Below, in pieces: positions 54,620-64,000 of a DNA stretch of 64,000 nt. Numbering within the stretch: position 1 is the first letter of the stretch; every line of letters starts with the position of its first letter. Below the pieces are notes generated by a model. The model did no database searches and was not told where the DNA came from. It saw nothing but the letters and a program-made list of their open reading frames with translations. Origin of the DNA: Durusdinium trenchii (lineage: Eukaryota; Sar; Dinophyceae; Suessiales; Symbiodiniaceae); the NCBI GenBank assembly GCA_963970005.1, contig CAXAMN010021596.1, positions 509,709-573,708 on the forward strand. The letters are read 5' to 3'. Position numbers and translations under genes: made by a program.

Positions 54620-56415
54620 AGAATTATGTGTTCGAGAGTACCCTGTGTCCTGCAATTGCATAGAGTTTGTCTTTAATATTCCTAGGACTTGGCTGCAGGA
54701 CTTGGTTACAAAAAACAAATTTTGGAGACGAACGTGATTTTTCCCAGTCACCAACTTCATAGAGGTCTAAATGCAGCCTGTCATTTTGGATGTCATATGC
54801 AGCATTTTACCAAAGTAAAATTGATATGCCCAAACCATCCCCTTAATTCCAAGGAAGACTCTTTCAAGAACTACTATGTGGCTGCTCACTGTACAAGACC
54901 TACCCCACCTTTTTGCACAGAACCCTATCAGCGGGCACCTGGCCTCAGCCAAGCACACTATAGGCCCAACGTGCCCTCCATATCAGTCAACGCATTGGTG
55001 ACACAGCGACCGCAAAGCCCCGCAGCTTTAGGCTTCTGCTAGCCTCCCAGACACCGTGAAGAGCACGATTGCGTTCACGTGCCTTTGCTGTTCATGCCAA
55101 CTTTCTCTTGCTATTGCCTTACCCCTTTCCACGTCACGCCGAGTTTTCTTGCTTCCTTCAATCCGGCTGCGTGCGTGAAGATCTCTGATCTAAACTTCGC
55201 ACGACCGGGGCATCCTGTCACACTACGCTTCACCTTGTTAACACCGTGCGTGGAGTTTGCCAAACATATTGACCAAGGCGGCCTTTCATAGCGTTTTGTG
55301 TCACAACTATGTACACATTAAAGGTTGCCTCTTCGTCGGCGTCATTTCCCGCTTGCTTCTCTCGACCTTTAGACTTGACCGACCACAATTGAACCACTTG
55401 CCATCGCATGGGGTTCCCTAGCGATGCGTTTTTTGGCAATTCCGGAAGCTATATGTCGCGGCGCTTTCCCGGACCCATTCCATCTTGGTGATCTATGACA
55501 ACTAGGAGCAAGGAAGCTACCTACTAGTAGCTCCTGGCATTTCTATTAGGAACAAGAAGCTATTAGTAACAAGGGCGTTTCTACTAGGAGCAAGGGAAAC
55601 TACTAGTAGCTCCTGGCATTTCTACTAGGAAAAAGAGTCTACTAGTAACAAGGGCATCGCTACTAGTCATCCCCAAGGTGTGAATTTGTAAGCCACTCTC
55701 CATGGCCCCTTGCGACAACTTCTCGAAGACCCTGCTGTGCAATTGGTGGCCACCGCAGCGAACTGTTGGGCAACATCCAACAGCAGTCTTCGCCTGGATC
55801 CAAGCCTTGGTCTGAAAGATGCTGTCGTGCACACGTGCAATCGCACTCTGCATTCTACTGGGACTGGAGCTTTACTCTGCCTTGAGCTTGGCTTGGTTCA
55901 AGGCTGGGTCAAGCATGCCGCCATGCCGCTCTTGGGCCCGGTCGCTTTTTCTTGGACCTGCCACTCGTCCTTGGTGATTCTTTCGCCGCCACTGACTTCG
56001 TCGCCTTGGACAAACTCAACAAAGCAGTCATAAGCAGTCTACATGCCAGCTCTCCGCTACGAACGTCTTTGCAGTCACGGCCTACCAGCTCCAAGGCCAA
56101 TTGTTGCCTAGCCTCATGGACTTAGCGCGACAGCCCTTACGCTTGAGCACCTTTGCTCCTTCAGTAGCGTTCCTTCTTTGCCTTCTATTCGTGCCTTTTC
56201 TCTCCTCTCCAGCCGTGCACTTCAGCTCCTTCACACTGCGACCTTGGCATCCGCCTGCGCCAAAAAAAAAGTGCGTCCGCTCCCTGCTCTTTCCTGTGTG
56301 CAGCTCTGGTTTCCTGTGTGCATTCGCAGGTGTGCACATTTTTATTGTCTACTAGTGGGGCTGTACGACCGTGAAACAAGATTGAATCGCTGCCGGAGGC
56401 GATCCTTCAGAGACT
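54620..56415. other. no recognisable gene; one dispersed repeat cluster
   Basis: Apart from the repeat at 55499-55670, frames in this stretch are short and unassigned on both strands. Confidence 0.4.
55499..55670 (-). repeat. dispersed repeat cluster, ACTAGGAGCAAGGAAGCTAC form
   Basis: Five to six units alternate ACTAGGAGCAAGGAAGCTA or ATTAGGAACAAGAAGCTATT with AGTAGCTCCTGGCATTTCT. It is the longest array of this family in the window. Confidence 0.85.
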
Positions 56416-56619
56416 TTGAAAGTGAATCTCACCTTTTGCAGGGAGGCGGGAATCCGCGGTCAGCACAATGATACACCAAACGCATGCTGTTCACTTCTTA
56501 GCAAACACTTTGTGGAAACACTGCAGTCCTCAAGTTCTGTTTTGTGGGTTCGAGGCAAAGTTCAAATTCAATTTCAAGCAGCGGCAGTGTGTCGGTGCCT
56601 TGATACCTTCAAGACTCTT

Positions 56620-58262
56620 AGCTCAGGGTTGACTGATGCGCTTGATTGCACTTGTGAGGTTGGGACCGCTTTGCATGTTGCAGTACTTCACAGGTGTACT
56701 GCACAGATGTTTCTTTTATAAAGAAAGGGTTGATCAAGACATGAACACTAAAGACTCGCTAACCACTGCAGAGTTTTCTCAGGAATGGGTTCGGCTTGCT
56801 CAGACGTTTGCTACAGCAAAAGGCTGATCCTGAACAGGAGACAAAAAAAGCAACGGTCCTGCCTGGAAATACACACGAATACCCTTCAAGCATACGGTAA
56901 ATACAGTGCTGCTCTCAAACGAAAGAGACGGCTCACAGAAGGCCCAAACCATGGAACACATCAACAAGAACGCAGGAAACGGATGGAATGGACAGATTAG
57001 CTGATTACCTAAAGCGCAATCCAAACTTTGTAGTAAACAGTCAAGCAAACAATGACGAACTTTGAAGCGCTGCACAGCATAATTGTACTGTATTTGTACT
57101 GTTAAGCATGATGATAGATAGAGACGCATAGCATCGCACCGCATATGGCATGTTGAGACTTGACAATGGACATGCAGGAGTTCTACTATCGCTCTCGCGG
57201 TGATCCTGCATTTGCTCCAGCGATACATTTGGCAGCAGCACGTGATTTGATTCGCGAGGATCTTAGAAACAGTTAACCCAATCTCAGTATATAGATCCAA
57301 AATGCTTGCAGAGCAACTTGGGAATCGAACCAACTTGATTGAGTGCTCAACTGGGGCCTCGCCCAATGCTATGCAATGCTCACATGTTTAGTGGTTTTGA
57401 ATCAATTCAGGTCACATCAGCCTATTGATAGAACACCGTGCAAGTGTGCATGTCGTCCTGTCCTGTTAGAGCCAAGATCAATCTGTAAACGAGAATCAGA
57501 CACCACTCGTTTCTACCAGGCAGTCAGCAAGGTGAACAATGAGAATAATTTCACTGCTTTGCATGAGGACACGGAGTTGTTCGACAATTTGTGAAGACTC
57601 ATCGATGCACCCTCAAGCTTTTTGAGGCTGCCAGTTATGGGTTGCAAAGATCTGCTCTGTGTCTCTTGAGAGCAAGAGCTGATCCAAATGCAACAAATCT
57701 CAAGGCGGGGGGTGAAAGACGTTCAGACATGTTCACAATGCCACGGTTAGATTCCACCTTTGTTGAAACAAAGGCATGCAACCTGGTCTCAAGATGTCTC
57801 ATGCACTTTGACGTCAGATGCACACCCCCTTGCATTGCGCAGCTCGACAAGGGGATACAAGGTGGGCCTCTGAGTTTGCCAAGGCTGCTTTTCTGTCAGC
57901 ACTACACTGCTCGAAGCTGTAAGCGAGGATGTGTCTCCTGCTGAAGAACCACGGAGCTGATTTGAAGGTGAGGAAAAACTGAATACAGTAATTGAACTGT
58001 TGCTTTGAATACCTTTGAGTTCTTTTGCAAAAAAACATTCCAATTTGATCCAATTGTTTGACCAAAGGCATCAAACCGGTTGCACTTTCTGAGGCTAAAG
58101 ATGTCAACGAAGCCACGCCTGTCATTGTCGCAGCTTCCTGGCTGAATTGCGCTTTGCACTGCATACATGATACACGCCTACATTGGGCCTACTCTTGTGA
58201 AGGAGTCGGACCGTGCTGTGAATGCATTCTTGCTGTCAGAAGCGTTCTTGCCAGTAAACAGT
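56620..58262 (+). pseudogene. ankyrin-repeat gene, multi-exon and probably broken
   Basis: Ankyrin repeats are 33-residue helix-turn-helix units that mediate protein binding. Recognisable fragments in plus-strand order: CEVGTALHVAVLHRC (about 56655), LLRRLLQQKADPEQE (56796-56840) running to a GTAAAT donor, APAIHLAAARDLIREDL (57212-57265), NNFTALHEDTELFDN (57545), LKLFEAASYGLQRSALCLLR and ARADPNATN (57606-57700), SALHCSKL then a TAA then MCLLLKNHGADLK with a GTGAGG donor (to 57967), DVNEATPVIVAASWLN (58100) and TRLHWAYSCEGVG (58171). Frame changes between fragments could be introns, but stops inside single repeats (57594, and within 57898-57967) indicate decay. No other domain is visible. Confidence 0.55.
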
Positions 58263-60920
58263 AGTGAAGTCCATTTCCTAACGCAAGCCTAGAAGTGTTG
58301 CTTTAGCATTTTTGTGAGGGCAAATTCATTCCCCAAGGCAAGCGGTTTTAGTAAGGAATCGGAATACTGTAGAGTAAAGAAAGCATTCTTGTTGGTGGCA
58401 GTACGGAGTAGGGTGACGTCCAGTCTAATGAAACCGTTCGCATACATTTTCGCATGGAAACTTAATAGAATAAAACAGTATTGAGATATCTTGGCAGGTT
58501 GAACGAGGGCGGTTCAGGTGTGCAGCTCGGTTTTATCCAGCAGCGCACATAGCTCATATCAGGGTTTGCCGTTTGGGGACACTTAATTCACGAGGGAACG
58601 ATGATTTCGCGTGGACTTTCGCTTGCGCAGGTTTGACAAGCTTTTCATCCTCATGGAGAAATCATTTGAAGACCTGCTCGTGGCGCGGTAATGCTTCTCA
58701 GTGAAATTGTGTGCAAGTCCGTGCAGGATTTGCTACTCCTTCTCAATCCCGCCACAACATACACTACCGTTTTGGGTCTAAGTCTTTTCGCCATTATTCG
58801 CAACCCAATCGTTTGGACAGGTTTCGAGACTATGTGCTAGCGTAGGGCCCCACACTCAGCTTTGGTGTCTCTGAAGTGACAGAGGATCCCCTGTACCTTC
58901 AACATGGCAAGGCCAGAAGTAATGCGAGACAACAGCACCAACGAAGTCCATCATTCGTGGAGAGAGGCGTGTCTCTTGTTGCATTGCATCCTATACAGGA
59001 ATTGTCTTGGGGTTGGCCGTGCTGGAGGCTCTCGTGAAGGAAGCCAGCGAAAAGCCAGCACAGGTCCCAGCAAGCCTTAACAACAGGAGGCTACTTGAAG
59101 ACCATTCAAAAAATTCATATGATACCTCCGAGATCCTCCGAGCATGTACCAAGCGTGGACAATCTCCATTGCAAAGCAGTACTTTGTAGTCTTCTCTGCC
59201 CTTGGCCTTGCAAGCGGGGCTTGTCTTCGACAACTGCTGCAAAGATTTGTTCAAACCAGAGAAAAGGGATGTAGGGCAATGTAAGGGCCCCTTCAATGAG
59301 GTCTCCTTAAGAGCCTTAATAAGGGGGCCCTTACTCACTATTTTGAATGTTCTTTGCAAAACGAGCTGACTAGGTCCGGGCTGCTGAGCACTGGATGGAG
59401 ATTATGAACAATTCTGCCGGAGCGGGTGAGGACACTGGATGACTTGATTTGTTTCTTGCGTTTCTTTCTTGACCTTGCTTGCTTCCTAGGTCCTAGTTGT
59501 TCATGGACAATCTTGCAGTGTATGCATATAATATATATATATATTACAAGATTACAAACTATATATTAGATCGAGAGAGAAGGTCAGAGAGAATTGACAC
59601 GACAATCCGCTGGAGGACATTTTGGATGCCCTCACTGTCCTTCCTCAAGCACAGAGTGATGCCTTCAACCCTGTCCCCAGGCGAATGTCTGAACTGTGCT
59701 TCCCTACGCTGTGTTCTTAACATCATTTTTTGTACTTGAAAGATAAGATGGACAGCAATTGAACATCCTCGCTTTGTGTGTGTGTGTGTCTGTGTGTGTG
59801 TGTGTTTCTTCTTGCATGCTAGAATGTCGTGTGACTCTTTACCATGTTCAGTGTTCACTGATTCATTGCTTCAAATTAAACATGTCACTTGTTCATTCCT
59901 GATACAGCAAGAATATAACCCTGCACATGGCTTTCTCACTTTAGCTGCATGCTCCAACACTAAAAGTACGAGAATGTCCTGGGAATGATAGAAACTCCTC
60001 TGCGGTCCCATTATGCAGCTGGACAAACAATTACCACCTATACTAGGCCACGGAGAGCCATCACACAATCCAGGTTTCCTACGGTTTCCTTTTCAGTTTC
60101 CTTTTTTCTACTGTAACAATTTAGCAACCAAATGAAGAAGCGTTGCGTCCTACCTAGGAGCTAACTTAGCCGTACTATATAAATTAAGTAGGCGCCTACT
60201 TAAGTAAGTAGTAGGGGGCAGAGTGGCCTCACAAAAAAATTTCCATTCGTCCCCAAGTTTCATCCACTCACTTTCAGGTCTCAAACCGGATGCTTTTAGC
60301 CAGGGACACGCACCCACACTTTCGGGGTGCTCATGTGCAGCTAGGGAATACATTGTGTTCGATGGCTTTTCCGTCACGCACCAGTGTTCGCATGTTTGCC
60401 TCTTGGCCACTTGCTGCTCATGGTCTATATGAATTGTGACACTGCATTGCTTTGGTTTTGCATTTCGCAGTCTAGAGCTCCACATGGTCTTGTGTGATTG
60501 CTGTTTCTGTGCGCCTGTGGCGCCTGTGTGTAGATATGAGCAACCTGATTTATTTACGCAAAGGTATTTAGTAAAGGACCCGACATTGGCATTGCAGAAT
60601 TTGCATTTTACTTGGAAAGCGATAATACACTCATCAAAAAAGGATAACATTTTGATAGCATCATGTTTCATTATAGGAAAGCGTAGTTTGCATAGCTGCA
60701 GTACAGCTTTTTAACCAGAAGACCATCAGGGAACCTCGTTTCAGCTTAGTGTAGCCTTTCCCAAAGCCGTATTTGACTTCGGACTTTGGCGACAGGTTTG
60801 TCCGAAATGTAGCTGTAGTCAAACGATAACCTAAACGATAACCAAACGATAACGTAAATGTAGACGAACCTGTGCTACGAAACCAGTGCCCCACTTGTAT
60901 CTGAAACATATCTTCCAAGC
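58263..60920. other. no convincing gene
   Basis: A clean but short frame at 59007-59189 contains VLEALVKEASEKPAQVPASL and could be an exon. Otherwise unassigned. A TA tract lies near 59532. Confidence 0.35.
59774..59813. repeat. GT microsatellite
   Basis: TGTGTGTGTGTGTG with one interruption (TGTCTGTG). Confidence 0.9.
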
Positions 60921-60941
60921 AAGCTCAAGACATGGCTGGTC

Positions 60942-61185
60942 TACTACTACTACTACTACCACCACTGCTACAACAACAACAACTACTACTACCACCACTG
61001 CTACAACAACAACAACTACTACTACTACTACCACCACTGCTACAACAACAACAACTACTACTACTACCACTACTACTACTACTACTGCTACTACTACTGC
61101 TACTGCTACTGCTACTTCTACTACTACTACTCCTGCTGCTACCACTTCTACTCCTACTGCTACTGCTACTACTGCCCCCACCAAA
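60942..61185 (+). repeat. CTA/CAA/CTG trinucleotide repeat with higher-order period
   Basis: CTACTACTAC tracts alternate with CCACCACTGCTA and CAACAACAACAA. The module CTACTACTACCACCACTGCT plus ACAACAACAACAA occurs three times, about 42-54 bp apart. Thr-, Leu- or Val-rich frames here are artefacts. Confidence 0.9.
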
Positions 61186-61189
61186 CGGC

Positions 61190-62827
61190 GACAAGTCAAA
61201 AACAATGCTGGGGCTGTGTGTGTAGCGATGCCACCATAGAAGGCGATACCCATGACCTTACCACACAGAAGGAGTTTTGACCGTCGCACGTCTGCTTCCA
61301 TGTCCAAACAGTCTGCTGCATTGTGAAAACAACCTTTAACCTAAGTAAGGTTCAAAACGTGGAAAACGATAATACACTCATCAAATTGAAATGTGCAAGG
61401 CCCACATAACAAATAAACAACGTCGCTCATATGTATACTAGGAGACCAGCACTTAGAATATTGAAGCTATAGGATTTATGAATTACTCTTTTTTGCACTT
61501 TCAGAGAGCAGGGTTTTTGACATTTGCAGATAGAATATGGCACGTGCAGATAGAATACTGATTGTACGGAGACGCCATGCGTGAACCTCTGCTCCAGCAT
61601 GCCCTCAAAGCTGTGTGCAGTGACTACTGTATGTGATGCTGAGCACATACTGTACCACAGTATACTGCAATCCTTCATTCTTTAGGAGGATCAAGTTGAC
61701 AGGATCACTTGTGGTCTCTTGCATATTCCAACTGTGGCGGCATATTCTTACTGCAATGCTCCCAACTAATTAAAATTGTCATATTCTAACTGCATTATAT
61801 TTATTTAAACCTATTCTAACTGCCTGTCCCTAGTGTTGGGGCTCTCTAGACTCTAGCTGCATTTTTAGGCGAGCTCGGCTGCCATTGGGCAAAGACATGT
61901 TGTGCTGGGCTTGGTGAATCTTCCGGCTGAGTAAGCACTTTGTGACCAAGCTTTCTCCAGGTGTTGCTATGAAAGGACGTCCGAGTGGAAATATGACACG
62001 ATTCTTGGATGGAAGTTGTTTTCAAAACAGTTATATGATTGCATCATATTGCATCTCGGTATTTCGCACATGACTTTGGCCCTTTGGCTCCGATTCAATT
62101 ATATGATTGCAGAAGCAACTGCTGAGGGAAAGCGCTGTTTGGCAGTCCAAGCTATGCCCGGGTATCAAGAGTGGCTGGGTGTCATGGCCACAGTCCGCTG
62201 CAACGACAAATACATTGATTTGGTGCATTGTACTTGCAGGATCATTGACAATATTGATACAGGTACAGTAGGTACAGTGCCTAAACCATCGTTGCAAAAA
62301 AAAACATTCTCAGGACGAGGGGCTCGGGACCTGCATCAAACCGGGCCTTTGAGGCCCAGTGAACTCTTTTGCAACCTGCAATGATATGTGCATATATTTG
62401 CAACCTGCAGAACCTACTGGGCTACTTCAAGCGCGGGGGAGGACTGCCTCCATTTATGCAAGATTAGTTCAGATTCCATCATTTTGTCTTCTGCATGCGT
62501 TTGTGAACGCCTGACTTGAATCCAATTCGTATCAGAGGACTTCCCTTTCAGTCACCGCTTGTTTGACCGGCCTTTTTGCCCTGCGAGGCCCCAGTGAGAG
62601 AAACTTATCCGCGTCAACGGTCCGTGCGTGCAGCTGGCTGGTTGACCTATTTTGTGTACACATTGTATCACATTGTTTGTTTGCTAGGACCGAATATCTC
62701 AAGCAGGAGGTCGCTTCGCCATGCTTAGCAATTTTCCTCGTGTTTTCCCTTGCGAGCAGAACAAAGTGCAGTCATACCATTTTTTGCCAAGACAGCTCGC
62801 TTCAGATTGAGATTCACTCTTCTTGCA
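61190..62827. other. no convincing gene
   Basis: A frame near 62108-62255 (ATAEGKRCLAVQAMPGYQEW and LGVMATVRCNDKYIDLVHC) after an ATTGCAG reads smoothly and may be an exon, but no family is recognised. Confidence 0.3.
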
Positions 62828-62828
62828 G

Positions 62829-62999
62829 GCCACCAGATCCGAAAGCACAGAACTTGTGCCAGTCAAGGTGAGACAGGCTGGTTTAGCTTGGCCAGACAAT
62901 AGTTGAGGCCGTCGCTGAACTTTTGTTACTTGCAGTTGAAGCTGCCTGGCATCATCAATCCCGATGTTATGGACATCCTTGCGCTACTTGCATGAAAAC
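62829..62999 (+). CDS. two short candidate exons of an unidentified gene
   Basis: After CTTCTTGCAG the first exon reads ATRSESTELVPVK to a GTGAGA donor. After TTGTTACTTGCAG (ending at 62935) the second reads LKLPGIINPDVMDILALLA. Phases agree and the 68-nt intron has good GT and AG ends. The second exon meets TGA at about 62993. Confidence 0.4.
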
Positions 63000-63174
63000 A
63001 AGGTATACCCGGTTCTGGGAGCCGGGTGTATATGGAAAAGGCAGCCGTTTGATTTCGCAACCCTTCAAGCATGTCTTTGTTCTGCAAGATACTGAGGAGT
63101 CTTGTTTGATTGTCTTTTGAATATTTTCCACCAACAGCGAAGAGGGTCTTCAGCCATAGTATAGACTTCGGTTC

Positions 63175-63385
63175 CAAAGCAGGTTCCGGGGGAGGTTGCG
63201 GAGGGGGTTCCGGAGCAGCTCTGCAGGAGGTTCTGGAGCACGTTCCAGGGCACGTTCCGGAGGAGGTTCTAGAGCATGTTCCGGAGGAGGCTGTGGAGGA
63301 GGTTCCGGAGGAGGATCTGGAGGAATTCTTTCTGGAAGAGGTTCTGGCGCAGGTTGCGGAGCAGGTTCTCAAGGATGGGAGGTTG
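63175..63385 (+). repeat. minisatellite of GGAGGAGGTTC(C/T)GGAGCA type
   Basis: About a dozen 15- to 18-bp units such as GGAGGAGGTTCTGGAGCA and CGTTCCGGAGGAGG. All lengths are multiples of three, so one frame gives EVLEHVPEEAVEEVPEE and another a Gly/Ser-rich chain. Confidence 0.85.
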
Positions 63386-63729
63386 TGGAGGAGTTTTGGG
63401 GGAGTGAGTGGTTTTTCATGTTCAGCATGCGATTGTTCAATCGGAACCAATTCCGACGCAGTTGGGAGCCACCCTGTCTCCATGGGATCGGGGGGTTGGC
63501 ACCCTTTGAGATTGCAGCCCTCAATTCCAATCGTGTAAGGGATATCAGGGTTAGTGCAGCACCGGAGTTTGACATTCATGATGATCAAGTGGTGAATAGG
63601 AGACAAAGTTGCCGCTTCAACAATTGCATTTCACTTGACAGGTTGCAACAGCCTGACGAACTCGCAAGAAAACCAACCTTTCCCATTCACCCCAGACCTA
63701 CTGAAACAACTCAGAGTAGCTTCTTGTGA
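63386..63729 (+). CDS. candidate exon following the minisatellite
   Basis: The Gly/Ser-rich frame continues into non-repetitive sequence, FNRNQFRRSWEPPCLHGIGG, FDIHDDQVVNRRQSCRFNNC and RLQQPDELARKPTFPIHPRP, to TGA at 63727. It may be the end of a repeat-containing protein. Evidence is only reading-frame length and composition. Confidence 0.25.
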
Positions 63730-64000
63730 ACGTCCATAAGGTTTTACCGCCTGTTTTGGTAGCTCCCTGAACTCCAAGGATCAAAAAATGCATGGGTGAT
63801 CGCGTGCGGATGGTAGAGGAATAGACGGTATAAGATGGTCCCGATGCAGAAAACCCAGCATAACACCCTATAGGTCGTGCTTGTGGACTCTTTCGGTCTT
63901 GCCAAGGTTCACTGTCAACCACAACGTCTTGAGGAAGCCAACTGGACAGGCACATGCTGCCGATGTTGGCGTTTTGTATATATATATATATTACTATAAA
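63730..64000. other. unassigned end of window, TA microsatellite
   Basis: No gene is seen; a TATATATATATATA tract lies at 63976-63991. Confidence 0.5.

Noticed and set aside
60831..61307. 158-codon Val/Ala-rich minus frame and Thr-rich plus frame
   Set aside because: Generated by the CTA trinucleotide repeat.
1..64000. tRNA, rRNA and snRNA genes
   Set aside because: No cloverleaf, rRNA block or complete spliced-leader RNA gene (leader followed by a GT donor) was recognised by eye; a covariance-model scan would be needed to exclude small RNA genes.

Overview
This window reads as nuclear DNA of a dinoflagellate, most likely a symbiodiniacean; the family-level placement is inference. Supporting signs are a 17-nt exact match to the conserved core of the dinoflagellate spliced leader (51985-52001), a decayed retroelement that fuses a reverse transcriptase to a DNA cytosine-5 methyltransferase (25130-30022), a voltage-gated proton channel, many very short candidate exons with GT, GC or GA donors, and a large load of tandem and dispersed repeats. 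A run of 10 N at 11962-11971 marks a scaffold join. Bacterial features such as operons and ribosome binding sites are absent.

Layout. 1-5.5 kb holds the clearest host genes, both on the plus strand: an Hv1-type proton channel (1538-2552, with one frameshift at a T6 run) and an uninterrupted glycoside hydrolase family 1 gene (3546-5510). 5.5-14 kb is mostly low-complexity and repeated DNA: T-rich tracts, a ~65-bp tandem repeat, CTG repeats, and a ~390-bp segment present twice plus a diverged third copy around the gap. 14-25 kb is sparse, with scattered short exons suggesting a split ubiquitin-like domain and one or more coiled-coil genes. 25.1-30.0 kb is the retroelement with the methyltransferase. 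30-32.4 kb has a few candidate exons. 32.5-36.8 kb is satellite-like: two related minisatellites and a GGAATAA-rich block. 36.8-41.5 kb has a DUF1295/ICMT-like membrane enzyme exon and an exon pair. 41.5-43.9 kb is a nested tandem array of ~1.25 kb built from a 12-13 bp unit. 44-51.5 kb is poor in recognisable genes apart from a PDZ-like exon. 51.98-54.6 kb is a second decayed retroelement whose start lies 31 nt after the spliced-leader relic. 56.4-58.3 kb carries broken ankyrin repeats. The rest is microsatellite, minisatellite and unassigned sequence.

How the parts relate. The host genes do not form a visible pathway. The proton channel and the beta-glucosidase-like enzyme are neighbours in the same orientation, which is common in dinoflagellates, but no functional link is evident. 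The two retroelements are independent and both inactive as they stand. The first illustrates capture of a DNA methyltransferase by a mobile element, a phenomenon reported for Symbiodinium retrotransposons. The second suggests that trans-spliced retroelement mRNA was copied back into the genome.

Limits. Without transcripts, exon borders are guesses based on AG acceptors, donors and reading frame, and most short exons have no assigned function.
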